Shown: in pieces, positions 1 to 6,126 of the stretch
How positions within the stretch are numbered: position 1 is the stretch's first letter
Layout: each line of letters starts with the position of its first letter
NCBI GenBank assembly: GCA_028293725.1
Contig: JAQGOE010000184.1
Location: forward strand, 1-6,944
Direction of reading: 5' to 3'
DNA length: 6,944 nt
Source of the DNA: Gammaproteobacteria bacterium
GTDB taxonomy: Bacteria; Pseudomonadota; Gammaproteobacteria; Steroidobacterales; Steroidobacteraceae
The notes under the pieces: generated by a model
The model's input: the letters and a program-made list of their open reading frames with translations, nothing else
Database searches by the model: none
Told to the model about the DNA's origin: nothing
Translations under genes and position numbers: made by a program

Positions 1-224
1 GCCAACATCTCGAGATCCACACGCCACTGATCCACCTCAGCAAGGCCCAAATCATTGCGCGGGGTTTGGAATTAGGCGTGGACTACGCACTGACCAGCAG
101 TTGTTACGACCCGAGCCCCTCGGGAAAACCCTGTGGTGCGTGCGACTCTTGCATCCTGCGAGCCAAGGGCTTTGCAGAAGTGGGTTCCGTCGATCCTTTG
201 GTGCAGCGTTTCGAGGCCGCCTGA
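1..224 (+). CDS. queC: 7-cyano-7-deazaguanine synthase QueC, C-terminal 73 residues (5' end outside window)
   Basis: QueC is the cytoplasmic ATP-dependent enzyme that turns 7-carboxy-7-deazaguanine and ammonia into preQ0, a precursor of queuosine in tRNA. Only the C-terminus is present: the first full codon is at base 3 and the TGA stop is at 222-224. The fragment reads [13 protein letters not shown], then [17 protein letters not shown], then the cysteine cluster KPCGACDSC. The four cysteines (fragment residues 34, 44, 47 and 50) are the structural zinc ligands of the family, and the following ILRAKGF stretch is also typical. The protein appears intact up to its stop; usual full length is roughly 220-235 residues. 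The stop is followed after two bases by the ATG of the next gene, which implies co-transcription and translational coupling. The family call is firm; nothing can be said about the N-terminal ATP-binding part. Confidence 0.95.
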   Translation, partial: QHLEIHTPLIHLSKAQIIARGLELGVDYALTSSCYDPSPSGKPCGACDSCILRAKGFAEVGSVDPLVQRFEAA

Positions 225-226
225 CC

Positions 227-1333
227 ATGTCCGCGGCTAGCGGCCAGAAGATTTTATACACTGCGGCTGCGCCCTTCGAGGCCGCGCGCTACGTGAGTAA
301 CCTGCCACAAGGTCACCGTTCGCGCCGACTCCACGGACACAGCTTCGTAGCGAAAATCCGCGCCGCGCTACCCCCGGGCTGGGCGTCATTTCCCGGTGGC
401 GAAGTCGATGAACTCTGTCAGCGCCTGGAGAGAGTCGTCGCGGCACTCGACTACAGTTCTCTGAACGACCAACTCACCGTTCCCACCGATGAGAACCTCG
501 CGCGTTGGATCCGCTCGCGCATCGATCTCACCGCGATCGATACCGTCGGTGTTCAAAGCACGGCTCACGAAGGTGCTGAACTCGACGGCTCGCAGAACGC
601 TCATGTCTGGCGCCGATATATGCTTGAGTCGGCCCACCGCCTCCCAAATGTTCCGCCGGGGCACCCATGCGGGCGGATGCACGGCCATGGCTTCCAAGTC
701 ATATTGCACGCCGACCAGAATTTGGGTGCTAGCGACATGGGCGTTGACTTCGACACACTGGATGCGCTCTGGGCACCCCTACAGGCCGAACTCGATCGCG
801 CCTGTCTGAACGATATCCCCGGACTGGAAAATCCGACCAGTGAAATGATCTCCGCCTGGATCTGGCGACGGCTGAAGTCCGACTTACCCCAACTATCCTG
901 GGTCACGGTCTATGAAACCGCTTCCTGCGGAGCCAACTACGACGGGAGCAGCTACCGCATTTGGAAGGAGATGACCCTCGACAGCTCGCTGACGCTGCGT
1001 AACGCACCTGAGGGCGACCCTCGGCGAAGAGTTCACGGTCACACCTATACGCTACGACTGCATATCAACGCGCCTCTTCATGAGGTGATGGGCTGGACGA
1101 TTGATTTTGGCGATGTGAAAGAGCTCTTCACCCCGATCTTTAAACGCATCGACCATCATCCGTTACACGAATTGGAGGGAATCGACCAGCCGGACGCTGC
1201 GAATTTAGCAACCTGGATTTGGAACGAGGTTCAGAGAGTCCTCCCCCAAGTCGACCGCATCGACCTGTACGAACGTCGCGGCTGCGGCGTTATTCTGTCC
1301 TCGGCGGATGCTTCCATCGCGCTGCCTATATGA
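227..1333 (+). CDS. queD: Three-domain QueD/6-pyruvoyl-tetrahydropterin-synthase-like protein (6-carboxytetrahydropterin synthase candidate)
   Basis: QueD converts dihydroneopterin triphosphate into 6-carboxy-tetrahydropterin, the step two before QueC. Usual QueD is about 120 residues; this protein has 368 and contains three tandem copies of the fold, at about residues 10-123, 128-246 and 247-360. Each copy has the HGH zinc motif (36-38, 152-154, 270-272). Copy 2 is closest to true QueD: ESAHRLPNVPPGH, Cys148, LNDIPGLENPTSE and Glu230 in VYET. The third zinc ligand is His137 in copy 2 but Arg21 in copy 1 and Leu255 in copy 3. The nucleophile position is Ser32, Cys148 and Arg266. The catalytic Asp-His pair is Asp75-Tyr76, Asp190-Arg191 and Asp309-His310. 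The ATG at 227 was chosen because it lies two bases after the queC stop and because residues before it, in an open frame back to 101, are queC DNA read out of frame. A cytoplasmic soluble protein is expected. The family is certain; whether it is the active QueD or a divergent pterin-binding paralogue is not. Confidence 0.9.
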   Translation: MSAASGQKILYTAAAPFEAARYVSNLPQGHRSRRLHGHSFVAKIRAALPPGWASFPGGEVDELCQRLERVVAALDYSSLNDQLTVPTDENLARWIRSRIDLTAIDTVGVQSTAHEGAELDGSQNAHVWRRYMLESAHRLPNVPPGHPCGRMHGHGFQVILHADQNLGASDMGVDFDTLDALWAPLQAELDRACLNDIPGLENPTSEMISAWIWRRLKSDLPQLSWVTVYETASCGANYDGSSYRIWKEMTLDSSLTLRNAPEGDPRRRVHGHTYTLRLHINAPLHEVMGWTIDFGDVKELFTPIFKRIDHHPLHELEGIDQPDAANLATWIWNEVQRVLPQVDRIDLYERRGCGVILSSADASIALPI

Positions 1334-1432
1334 ACGCAGGGGCCTTGGCAGGGGCGCTGCGGATACCGCGCAGATGGAAGGCATGTTTGACGGCATGGCC
1401 GTGTTCAACGCCGTATCCTGGGATTCAGACGG

Positions 1433-1463
1433 CCCATGGATCTAACATGACTAGATCCTTGGG
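1433..1463. promoter_or_regulatory. Imperfect 12-bp inverted repeat after the queuosine genes
   Basis: The arms CCCATGGATCTA (1433-1444) and TAGATCCTTGGG (1452-1463) are complementary at 11 of 12 positions, with a seven-base spacer ACATGAC. It lies 100 bases after the queuosine genes end and about 70 bases before the next start codon. As RNA it would form a stem, but no run of T follows, so an ordinary intrinsic terminator is not supported. A protein-binding operator for the downstream oxidoreductase gene, or a terminator that does not need a T-tract, are both possible. Confidence 0.45.
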
Positions 1464-1501
1464 ACTATTCCGTTGTACGGCCGTTTTGACTGAGTCTACC
1501 C

Positions 1502-1517
1502 ACCCTCGCTCGAGGGT
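1502..1517 (+). promoter_or_regulatory. Short hairpin abutting the ribosome binding site of the di-haem protein gene
   Basis: ACCCTC (1502-1507) and GAGGGT (1512-1517) are perfectly complementary with a GCTC loop. The stem ends one base before the purine-rich AAGGGGGG (1519-1526), which sits eight bases ahead of the ATG at 1535 and serves as the ribosome binding site. A hairpin this close could tune access of ribosomes or protect the 5' end of the message. Function is inferred from position only. Confidence 0.4.
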
Positions 1518-1534
1518 TAAGGGGGGAACTCAAC

Positions 1535-2980
1535 ATGGCGAACTGGAACGCGCGGGCGGCATTTGCCGCGGCCATACTCATGATTTCGACGGCTTGGGGA
1601 CAAACCGACCCAGGCCTGCGGCCCGGGGCAATCAATGGACAGACGGCGGCCACGGCCACGAATCCGCTGCCGCTTGCTTCAGTCGCCGCCAACAATCCGG
1701 CGGGGGCGCTGGATTTCTTCAAAAATGGGCTCGCCCGGTTCCAGGAGGTGGAGTCCGTCAACGGCGGCGCCAACAACGGGCTGGGACCCCGATTCAACTT
1801 CAACCAATGCTCGGGATGCCATGCGCAGCCGACAATCGGCGGCACGGGAGTGATCAACAATCCGCAATCCACGGCGATTGGCAATGGCATAGCCGGACCC
1901 AGCGACACGACTCCGACTTTCATTACCCCCCATGGCCCGACGCGGGAAGCCCGCTTCCCGTTCTTCTTCAACAGTAACGGTACCGTCAACACCAATGCTC
2001 CGAATGGCGGAGTGGAAACGCTGTTCACCATCAGCGGACTTCCGAATACCAAGGGCTGCACCCTGGCACAACCCAATTTCGCGGGCGCCGCCGCCGCGGG
2101 CAATCTCATTTTCCGTATTCCCACGCCAGTATTTGGCGCGGGTCTGCTAGAGAACATCGACGATTCCACGTTGATCGCCGTTAAATTAGCCGCCATGGGC
2201 AACGGTCGCGGGGTCAGTGGCACATTCAACCGCAACGGCAACGACGGGACCATCGCCCGTTTTGGCTGGAAGGCGCAGAACAAGTCGCTGCTGCTGTTTT
2301 CGGGCGAGGCCTATAACGTGGAAATGGGAATCTCCAACGAGATTTTCCAGCAGGATCGGCCGTTGCCGGAGGAAGAACTGGGGCTGATGGGCAACGGCTT
2401 TCCGACCAACTGCCTGAATCTGGCCGGAAAGGGCTATCCGGAAGACACCACCAACTTCACTGCCGCGCAGGGCACCGTCGGGACGGCCGCGAATGCCACC
2501 GTACTCAGCGACATCGAAGCTTTCGCCCAGTTCATGCGACTGCTGGCGCCGCCCGTGCCCTCGACCACCACCCCGGGTGGCGCGACTTCGATTGCCAACG
2601 GCAATTCGCTGTTCAACTCCGTCGGCTGCGAAATTTGTCACACACCAGCGATCAACTCCACACAACCCTCCAATATCACTCCTTCGCTGGGGTCGACAAC
2701 GGTGGCCGCGTTCTCGGATCTCGAGATCCATCACATGGGTACGGGACTGGCGGACAACATCTCCCAGGGTGGCGCCGGCGGGGATCAGTTCCGTACCGCG
2801 CCGTTGTGGGGACTCGGGCAGCGCATCTTCCTCCTCCATGACGGCCGCGCCACCAACCTGCTCACCGCCATTCAGGCGCACAGCAGCAACGGGTCGGAAG
2901 CAAATGTGGTGCTGTCGAACTTCGCTGCGTTGAGCGCCAGTCAGCAGCAGGATCTGCTGAACTTCCTGCGCTCGTTGTAA
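1535..2980 (+). CDS. Exported di-haem oxidoreductase, DUF1111 (thiol oxidoreductase-like / putative peroxidase) family
   Basis: This is a 481-residue periplasmic c-type cytochrome. Residues 1-22 form a signal peptide (Arg7, a hydrophobic AAFAAAILMIS core, cleavage probably after the WG at 21-22). Two haem-binding motifs are seen: CSGCH at 92-96, preceded by GLGPRFNFN and followed by AQPTIGGTG, and CEICH at 365-369. Other family hallmarks are ALDFFKNGLARFQEVESV near 58-75, HHMGTGLAD at 399-407, FRTAPLWGLG at 419-428 and LLHDGRAT at 434-440. Length and order fit the DUF1111 family, distantly related to MauG/di-haem cytochrome c peroxidases; the natural electron donor and substrate of the family are not established. 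The start is supported by AAGGGGGG eight bases upstream. The gene is intact and probably shares a transcript with the TonB-domain gene 69 bases downstream. Haem attachment requires the cytochrome c maturation system, encoded elsewhere. The family call is firm; the substrate is unknown. Confidence 0.93.
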   Translation: MANWNARAAFAAAILMISTAWGQTDPGLRPGAINGQTAATATNPLPLASVAANNPAGALDFFKNGLARFQEVESVNGGANNGLGPRFNFNQCSGCHAQPTIGGTGVINNPQSTAIGNGIAGPSDTTPTFITPHGPTREARFPFFFNSNGTVNTNAPNGGVETLFTISGLPNTKGCTLAQPNFAGAAAAGNLIFRIPTPVFGAGLLENIDDSTLIAVKLAAMGNGRGVSGTFNRNGNDGTIARFGWKAQNKSLLLFSGEAYNVEMGISNEIFQQDRPLPEEELGLMGNGFPTNCLNLAGKGYPEDTTNFTAAQGTVGTAANATVLSDIEAFAQFMRLLAPPVPSTTTPGGATSIANGNSLFNSVGCEICHTPAINSTQPSNITPSLGSTTVAAFSDLEIHHMGTGLADNISQGGAGGDQFRTAPLWGLGQRIFLLHDGRATNLLTAIQAHSSNGSEANVVLSNFAALSASQQQDLLNFLRSL

Positions 2981-3005
2981 TTGCGTAGCGCCGATCGTTT
3001 CCGCC

Positions 3006-3031
3006 GGGTGAGGCACACGAGTGTCTCGCCC
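3006..3031 (+). promoter_or_regulatory. Strong intercistronic hairpin ahead of the TonB-domain gene
   Basis: GGGTGAGGCAC (3006-3016) pairs along all 11 positions with GTGTCTCGCCC (3021-3031), allowing two G-U pairs, around an ACGA loop. It lies 25 bases after the stop of the di-haem gene and just before the G-rich ribosome binding site at about 3037-3045. No T-run follows, so it is unlikely to be a simple terminator. It may separate expression of the two genes, by stabilising the upstream message or damping translation of the downstream one. That role is inference. Confidence 0.5.
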
Positions 3032-3049
3032 GCGCGAGGGGGGGCAGAT

Positions 3050-4051
3050 ATGCAATTTTCAGAGCCGCGCCTGCGGGTACTCCTGGTTTCATTCATGTTG
3101 GCATCGGTCCTGCCGCTCGCCGGGGTACGCGAGAGCCGGGCGCAGAAACTGCCAACGGATGTCATCCTGGTCAAGGGCGCTTGGTCGAGCGCCAGCGATT
3201 CGGTAACCCCCGTGCCGGAAGGCGGCACCTTGAGCGACCATGTTTACAGCAATCCGTACTTCGGTCTGACCTACACGCTGTCCAGGGATTGGATCAAGAA
3301 GTATGACGGCCCGCCTCCCTCGGACAGTGGTTACTACGTGCTCGCGCTGCTCCAGCCCGCCGACACGCTCAAGGGAGCGGCCGGCGGCAGTATCCTGATT
3401 GCCGCGGAGGATCTTTTCTTCTCTCCAACCCAGGCCGGCGACGCGCTGCAGCTGATCAATTTTAGTCGCCATCATCTGCAGGCGAACTATAGGGTGACCC
3501 GTGAGCCGACCCGCGACAGGATCGCCGGTCATTCTTTCGTTCGTTTTGACTACGTGGCTCCGGCGGCCGGACTGTACTGGCACGTTCTGGCCACGCAAAT
3601 CCGCTGTCACATTGTCCAATTCGTTTTCACCAGCCGTGACACGAAGCTGATCGAGAAGCTCGTCCAGGACACCGCCACGCTAAAACTGCCGAACGAGGCC
3701 GGTGTGGAGGAGGAAATAGGCGGCCGCGGTGCTCCGGTGTGCGTTCGAGACTACGCGCGTGATGAGAACATCGTCCAGAAGGTCGATCCTTTCCTCAGGG
3801 ATCGCAAATACAACCCCATCCCGGTGCGCGTAATCATTGACCAGGCGGGCAAGGTCAGGCACATCCACTTCCTGAGCGCCTTCCCCGAACAGGCGAGGGC
3901 GATCACGGAGGCCTTGTTGCAATGGGAATTCAAGCCCTACCTTCGCGACGGTCGGCCGGTGGAAGTGGAAACCGGAATCCTGTTCGGTCAGTCGCCGCCA
4001 AACTTCAAATCGCCGCCGGCGACCGTAACCGCCTCCACGGTCACGAGATGA
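3050..4051 (+). CDS. Exported protein with C-terminal TonB-like domain and uncharacterised N-terminal domain
   Basis: The 333-residue product starts with a signal peptide or membrane anchor (RVLLVSFMLASVLPLAGV at 9-26, possible cleavage after SRA at about 31). Residues about 66-215 begin YSNPYFGLTYTLSRDW and end KLVQDTATLKLP. This pattern resembles the periplasmic PsbP/DUF1795-like regions in which a sentence such as 'native conformation of a wetted sheet' precedes 'FxRFDY'; the match is by eye and tentative. Residues about 241-313 match a TonB C-terminal domain: VRVIIDQAGKVRHIHFLSAFP, then AITEALLQWEFKPYLRDGRPV. Such domains usually contact outer-membrane receptors or carriers, but here there is no proline-rich spacer and no ExbB/ExbD gene nearby, so energy transduction is not implied. 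The ATG at 3050 was preferred to a TTG at 2981 that directly follows the previous stop. It has a GAGGGGGGGC ribosome site and begins just ahead of the signal peptide. Function is unknown. Confidence 0.82.
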   Translation: MQFSEPRLRVLLVSFMLASVLPLAGVRESRAQKLPTDVILVKGAWSSASDSVTPVPEGGTLSDHVYSNPYFGLTYTLSRDWIKKYDGPPPSDSGYYVLALLQPADTLKGAAGGSILIAAEDLFFSPTQAGDALQLINFSRHHLQANYRVTREPTRDRIAGHSFVRFDYVAPAAGLYWHVLATQIRCHIVQFVFTSRDTKLIEKLVQDTATLKLPNEAGVEEEIGGRGAPVCVRDYARDENIVQKVDPFLRDRKYNPIPVRVIIDQAGKVRHIHFLSAFPEQARAITEALLQWEFKPYLRDGRPVEVETGILFGQSPPNFKSPPATVTASTVTR

Positions 4052-4589
4052 GCCCCTTGATGAACCATACCTTCCCTGTGGAAGCCGCGGATCGCATCGT
4101 CCCACCGCATTCAACTCCAATCTCCGGCCGGCGCAAGCTGGCTCAATAGTCATAACCGAACGGCGGACAGCGGACGCGACGGCGCCGCCGGGAAATTGAC
4201 AAGGGAGGCGATTTGGTGCGAACTGCCGGCGCTGGTTGCGAGTTTCCGGGCAGGCTGCCTATAGGGGCGGGCCGCGGGAGGGGGGCGCAGGTGATGCTTG
4301 TAAGACAAGGGCGATCCGGTCTCCCGGCCTCGCGGTCTCGGCATATTTTGCGTTAGGGTCCACAGAGGCAAGAGGCCTGACTTCGGATGATTCCGAGTAT
4401 TGCGCTCATCATGACGCTGTGGGGCTCAGTTGCCGCAGTGGCGCGGTCCGTATGTAAAGCGGCCGCCGCCTTCATTGTTACGCTCCAGCCCCCCACGCGC
4501 AGTTTTTCTCTGAGTACGATATCCGACGCGGACTGGGATGCCCTGCGTCACCATATCGACAACACTCCTTTCCGACCGCGGTAAACAGC
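4052..4589. other. 538-base stretch without a convincing gene
   Basis: No frame here gives a protein with recognisable motifs or a supported ribosome site. The largest open frame, 4387-4584, would make 65 residues without a Shine-Dalgarno sequence. Possible regulatory content is weak: TTGCGA (4236-4241) and TATAGG (4260-4265) are 18 bases apart and resemble a sigma-70 promoter facing the 4590 gene. If used, this would leave an untranslated leader of about 300 bases. A TTGACA at 4196-4201 has no matching -10 box. TCGGA-TGAT-TCCGA at 4383-4396 is a small hairpin. The length suggests that the transcript from the upstream pair ends here and that the 4590 gene has its own promoter. Confidence 0.5.
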
Positions 4590-5639
4590 ATGAAGAAAAC
4601 TGACGAGCGTGATTCAACAAAAAACTTTCGCCGCGCCGGCGCTGCCGCCATGGTGTTGACAGTGGGACTCGCAGTGGTGCCCGTATTTGCGCAGAGTTAC
4701 CTTCCCAGAGAGGCGGGTTCGACGGCGAATACCGCGGACAAGCCACCGGCCGACACGGCTATTCCGAGTTACTACCAGGAGTCGTATCGGGCCTACCAGA
4801 AAATGAAGTCCGCCGCGCACGGCGGCACGCAGTACAACCGGGCGCAATACGGCCAAATGCCGGACTGGTCCGGACTGTGGAACCGCGATCCGGCCGAAGG
4901 TGTGAAGTTCGATCCCAAGCAGACGGGCAACGGATTCGTGGGCCCTCTCGGGCCCACCACGGCGGATTTGACCCCTCGCTATCGCGCCGCACACGAGGAA
5001 AAGCTCCGCCAGGTCGCCGCCGGCAATGAATGGGACCAGTTGAGCGACTGTCTGCCGGCGGGCTATCCCCGATGGTTCACAGAGCCTTTTTTACGGGAGT
5101 TCATTGTCACACCGAGCGAGACATGGTGGATCAACGAGCAACAAAGCGAAGCCCGTCGCATCTACACCGATGGCCGCGGTCATATCCCGGACGAGGCGGC
5201 GCAGCCGTTGTGGGACGGCGACTCCATCGGGTTCTGGGATGGACAGACGCTCGTGGTTCACACCATTCGGCTGACTCACGGCGAGTATCAGCGTCTGCAG
5301 CCGGACTATAGCTACCAGGCCAGCACCTTAGAGCGTCTACGGATGGTGGATCACGACACGCTCGAGGATGAGGTTACCGTGTGGGATCCGAAAGGCTTGC
5401 GCACGCCGTGGCACGTGGTCGTGCATTACAAGCGGGGGACCACGCCAGGCTCGCGGATCGACATGTGGTCGTGCGAACAGAACAACAACGTCGTGCGCAC
5501 CGCGAACGGCGGCTCGCAATTCATCCTCAGAGGTGAGGCTGTCACGATCAAGCGAGACTACAAGGACCCTAACACGTTCTATCTGACCGAGGTGCAGAAG
5601 AAGCTGTTCGCGGAAGACGAAGTCGAATCGTCGAAATGA
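4590..5639 (+). CDS. Uncharacterised exported protein, Trp-rich family that neighbours DUF6152 genes
   Basis: The product has 349 residues. A basic N-terminus (KNFRR at 11-15) and hydrophobic AAAMVLTVGLAVVPVFA (18-34) form a signal peptide with likely cleavage at FAQ. The body carries short conserved-looking motifs: PDWSGLW at 91-97, CLPAGYP at 154-160, IVTPSETWWINE at 172-183, RRIYTDGR at 189-196, FWDGQTLVVHT at 215-225, STLERL at 245-250, then DEVTVWDP and TPWHVVVHY at 272-280, and CEQNN at 295-299. I recognise this layout from hypothetical exported proteins of environmental Proteobacteria and Acidobacteriota, often next to DUF6152 genes, but I know of no assigned function. The alternating hydrophobic pattern in the second half suggests a beta-rich fold. 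The two cysteines after the signal peptide (154, 295) could form a disulphide. The ribosome site before the ATG is weak (GGTAAACAGC). An alternative ATG at 4650 would cut into the signal peptide. The gene lies 91 bases before the DUF6152 gene and probably shares its transcript. Confidence 0.85.
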   Translation: MKKTDERDSTKNFRRAGAAAMVLTVGLAVVPVFAQSYLPREAGSTANTADKPPADTAIPSYYQESYRAYQKMKSAAHGGTQYNRAQYGQMPDWSGLWNRDPAEGVKFDPKQTGNGFVGPLGPTTADLTPRYRAAHEEKLRQVAAGNEWDQLSDCLPAGYPRWFTEPFLREFIVTPSETWWINEQQSEARRIYTDGRGHIPDEAAQPLWDGDSIGFWDGQTLVVHTIRLTHGEYQRLQPDYSYQASTLERLRMVDHDTLEDEVTVWDPKGLRTPWHVVVHYKRGTTPGSRIDMWSCEQNNNVVRTANGGSQFILRGEAVTIKRDYKDPNTFYLTEVQKKLFAEDEVESSK

Positions 5640-5666
5640 AGCGCAACATGCACCTCCCTAGCATAG

Positions 5667-5700
5667 AGTGCGCCCGGCCAAGCGGGGTCTCGCCCGCACT
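5667..5700 (+). promoter_or_regulatory. Possible nested stem-loop upstream of the DUF6152 gene
   Basis: AGTGCG (5667-5672) pairs with CGCACT (5695-5700), and inside it CCCG (5673-5676) can pair with CGGG (5683-5686). The region lies between the stop of the 4590 gene and the ribosome site of the DUF6152 gene. It contains GTCTCGCCCGC (5687-5697), the same 11 bases found at 3023-3033 in the other intercistronic hairpin. In GC-rich DNA this could be chance. Confidence 0.25.
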
Positions 5701-5717
5701 GACCAGGCGCCCATTCA

Positions 5718-5725
5718 GAGGAGTC
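5718..5725 (+). promoter_or_regulatory. Ribosome binding site that fixes a TTG start for the DUF6152 gene
   Basis: AGAGGAGT lies five bases before the TTG at 5731, normal spacing for initiation. It is the only good ribosome site before the signal peptide coding region. It argues against a GTG at 5668, which lacks one and would place 21 unrelated polar residues before the signal peptide. Confidence 0.7.
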
Positions 5726-5730
5726 CGGGT

Positions 5731-6117
5731 TTGAATAAGTTGTTACTCGCCATTTCCCTCGCCGCCGCGGTCAGTTCCGTCCAGGCACATCACTCGGCGG
5801 CGATGTTCGATATGAGCAAGACCTTCACCGTGCAGGGCACCGTGAAGGAGTTTCAATACACCAATCCGCATTCGTGGCTGCAGGTGTTGGTCGTGAATCC
5901 CGATGGCCACACCGTGGAGTGGGGCTTCGAGACCGAAGGCCCGTCCACGCTGCTGCGCGTGGGCATCAAGTTGAAGACCTTCCAGCCGGGCGACAAGGTG
6001 ACCATCGTCGCGCACCCGATGCGGGATGGTCGTCCTGCGGGATCCTGGGTCTCTGCTACCAAGGCCGACGGCACGGTCTATAACCTGCGTCCGGCCCCGA
6101 AAGTCGCCGCCAAATAG
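5731..6117 (+). CDS. Small exported DUF6152-family protein, TTG start
   Basis: This is a 128-residue protein. Residues 1-19 (MNKLLLAISLAAAVSSVQA) form a clean signal peptide with a V-Q-A cleavage site, so the mature chain should begin His20-His21-Ser. Family hallmarks follow: HHSAAMFD at 20-27, TVQGTVKEFQYTNPHSWLQV at 33-52, a glycine turn, VEWGFETEGPSTLLRVGI at 62-79, and FQPGDKVTIVAHPMRDGRPAG at 84-104. The order GTV, NPH, GD and HP looks like a five-strand OB-type barrel, an inference from pattern only. DUF6152 has no assigned function that I know of. The initiator TTG is supported by AGAGGAGT five bases upstream. The gene follows the 349-residue exported protein and both products go to the periplasm, so a joint role is likely. 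The stop is TAG at 6115-6117, immediately before the broken methyltransferase. Confidence 0.9.
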   Translation: MNKLLLAISLAAAVSSVQAHHSAAMFDMSKTFTVQGTVKEFQYTNPHSWLQVLVVNPDGHTVEWGFETEGPSTLLRVGIKLKTFQPGDKVTIVAHPMRDGRPAGSWVSATKADGTVYNLRPAPKVAAK

Positions 6118-6126
6118 AATAAGGAG

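Noticed and set aside
101..226. Upstream extension of the triple-domain protein to an earlier ATG at 101
   Set aside because: The extra 42 residues are queC coding DNA read out of frame; the ATG at 227 directly after the queC stop precedes the first domain.
210..285. Eleven-base direct repeat TTCGAGGCCGC at 210-220 and 275-285
   Set aside because: Both copies encode Phe-Glu-Ala-Ala in two different genes (the QueC tail and domain 1 of the next protein); shared codon choice explains it.
2981..3049. TTG start at 2981 for the TonB-domain protein
   Set aside because: It would add 23 non-signal residues spanning the intercistronic hairpin; ATG 3050 has a ribosome site and starts just ahead of the signal peptide.
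1465..3055. Long antisense open frames of 272 and 289 residues opposite the di-haem gene
   Set aside because: They mirror a clearly real cytochrome gene in GC-rich DNA and show no family motifs or ribosome sites.
4196..4224. TTGACA at 4196-4201 as a promoter -35 box
   Set aside because: No -10-like hexamer lies 16-18 bases downstream.
4387..4584. Possible 65-residue protein in the long gap
   Set aside because: No ribosome site, no recognised motif and unremarkable composition; an open frame of this size is expected by chance in GC-rich DNA.
5668..5730. GTG start at 5668 for the DUF6152 gene
   Set aside because: It places polar residues before an obvious signal peptide and lacks a ribosome site; TTG 5731 has both in order.
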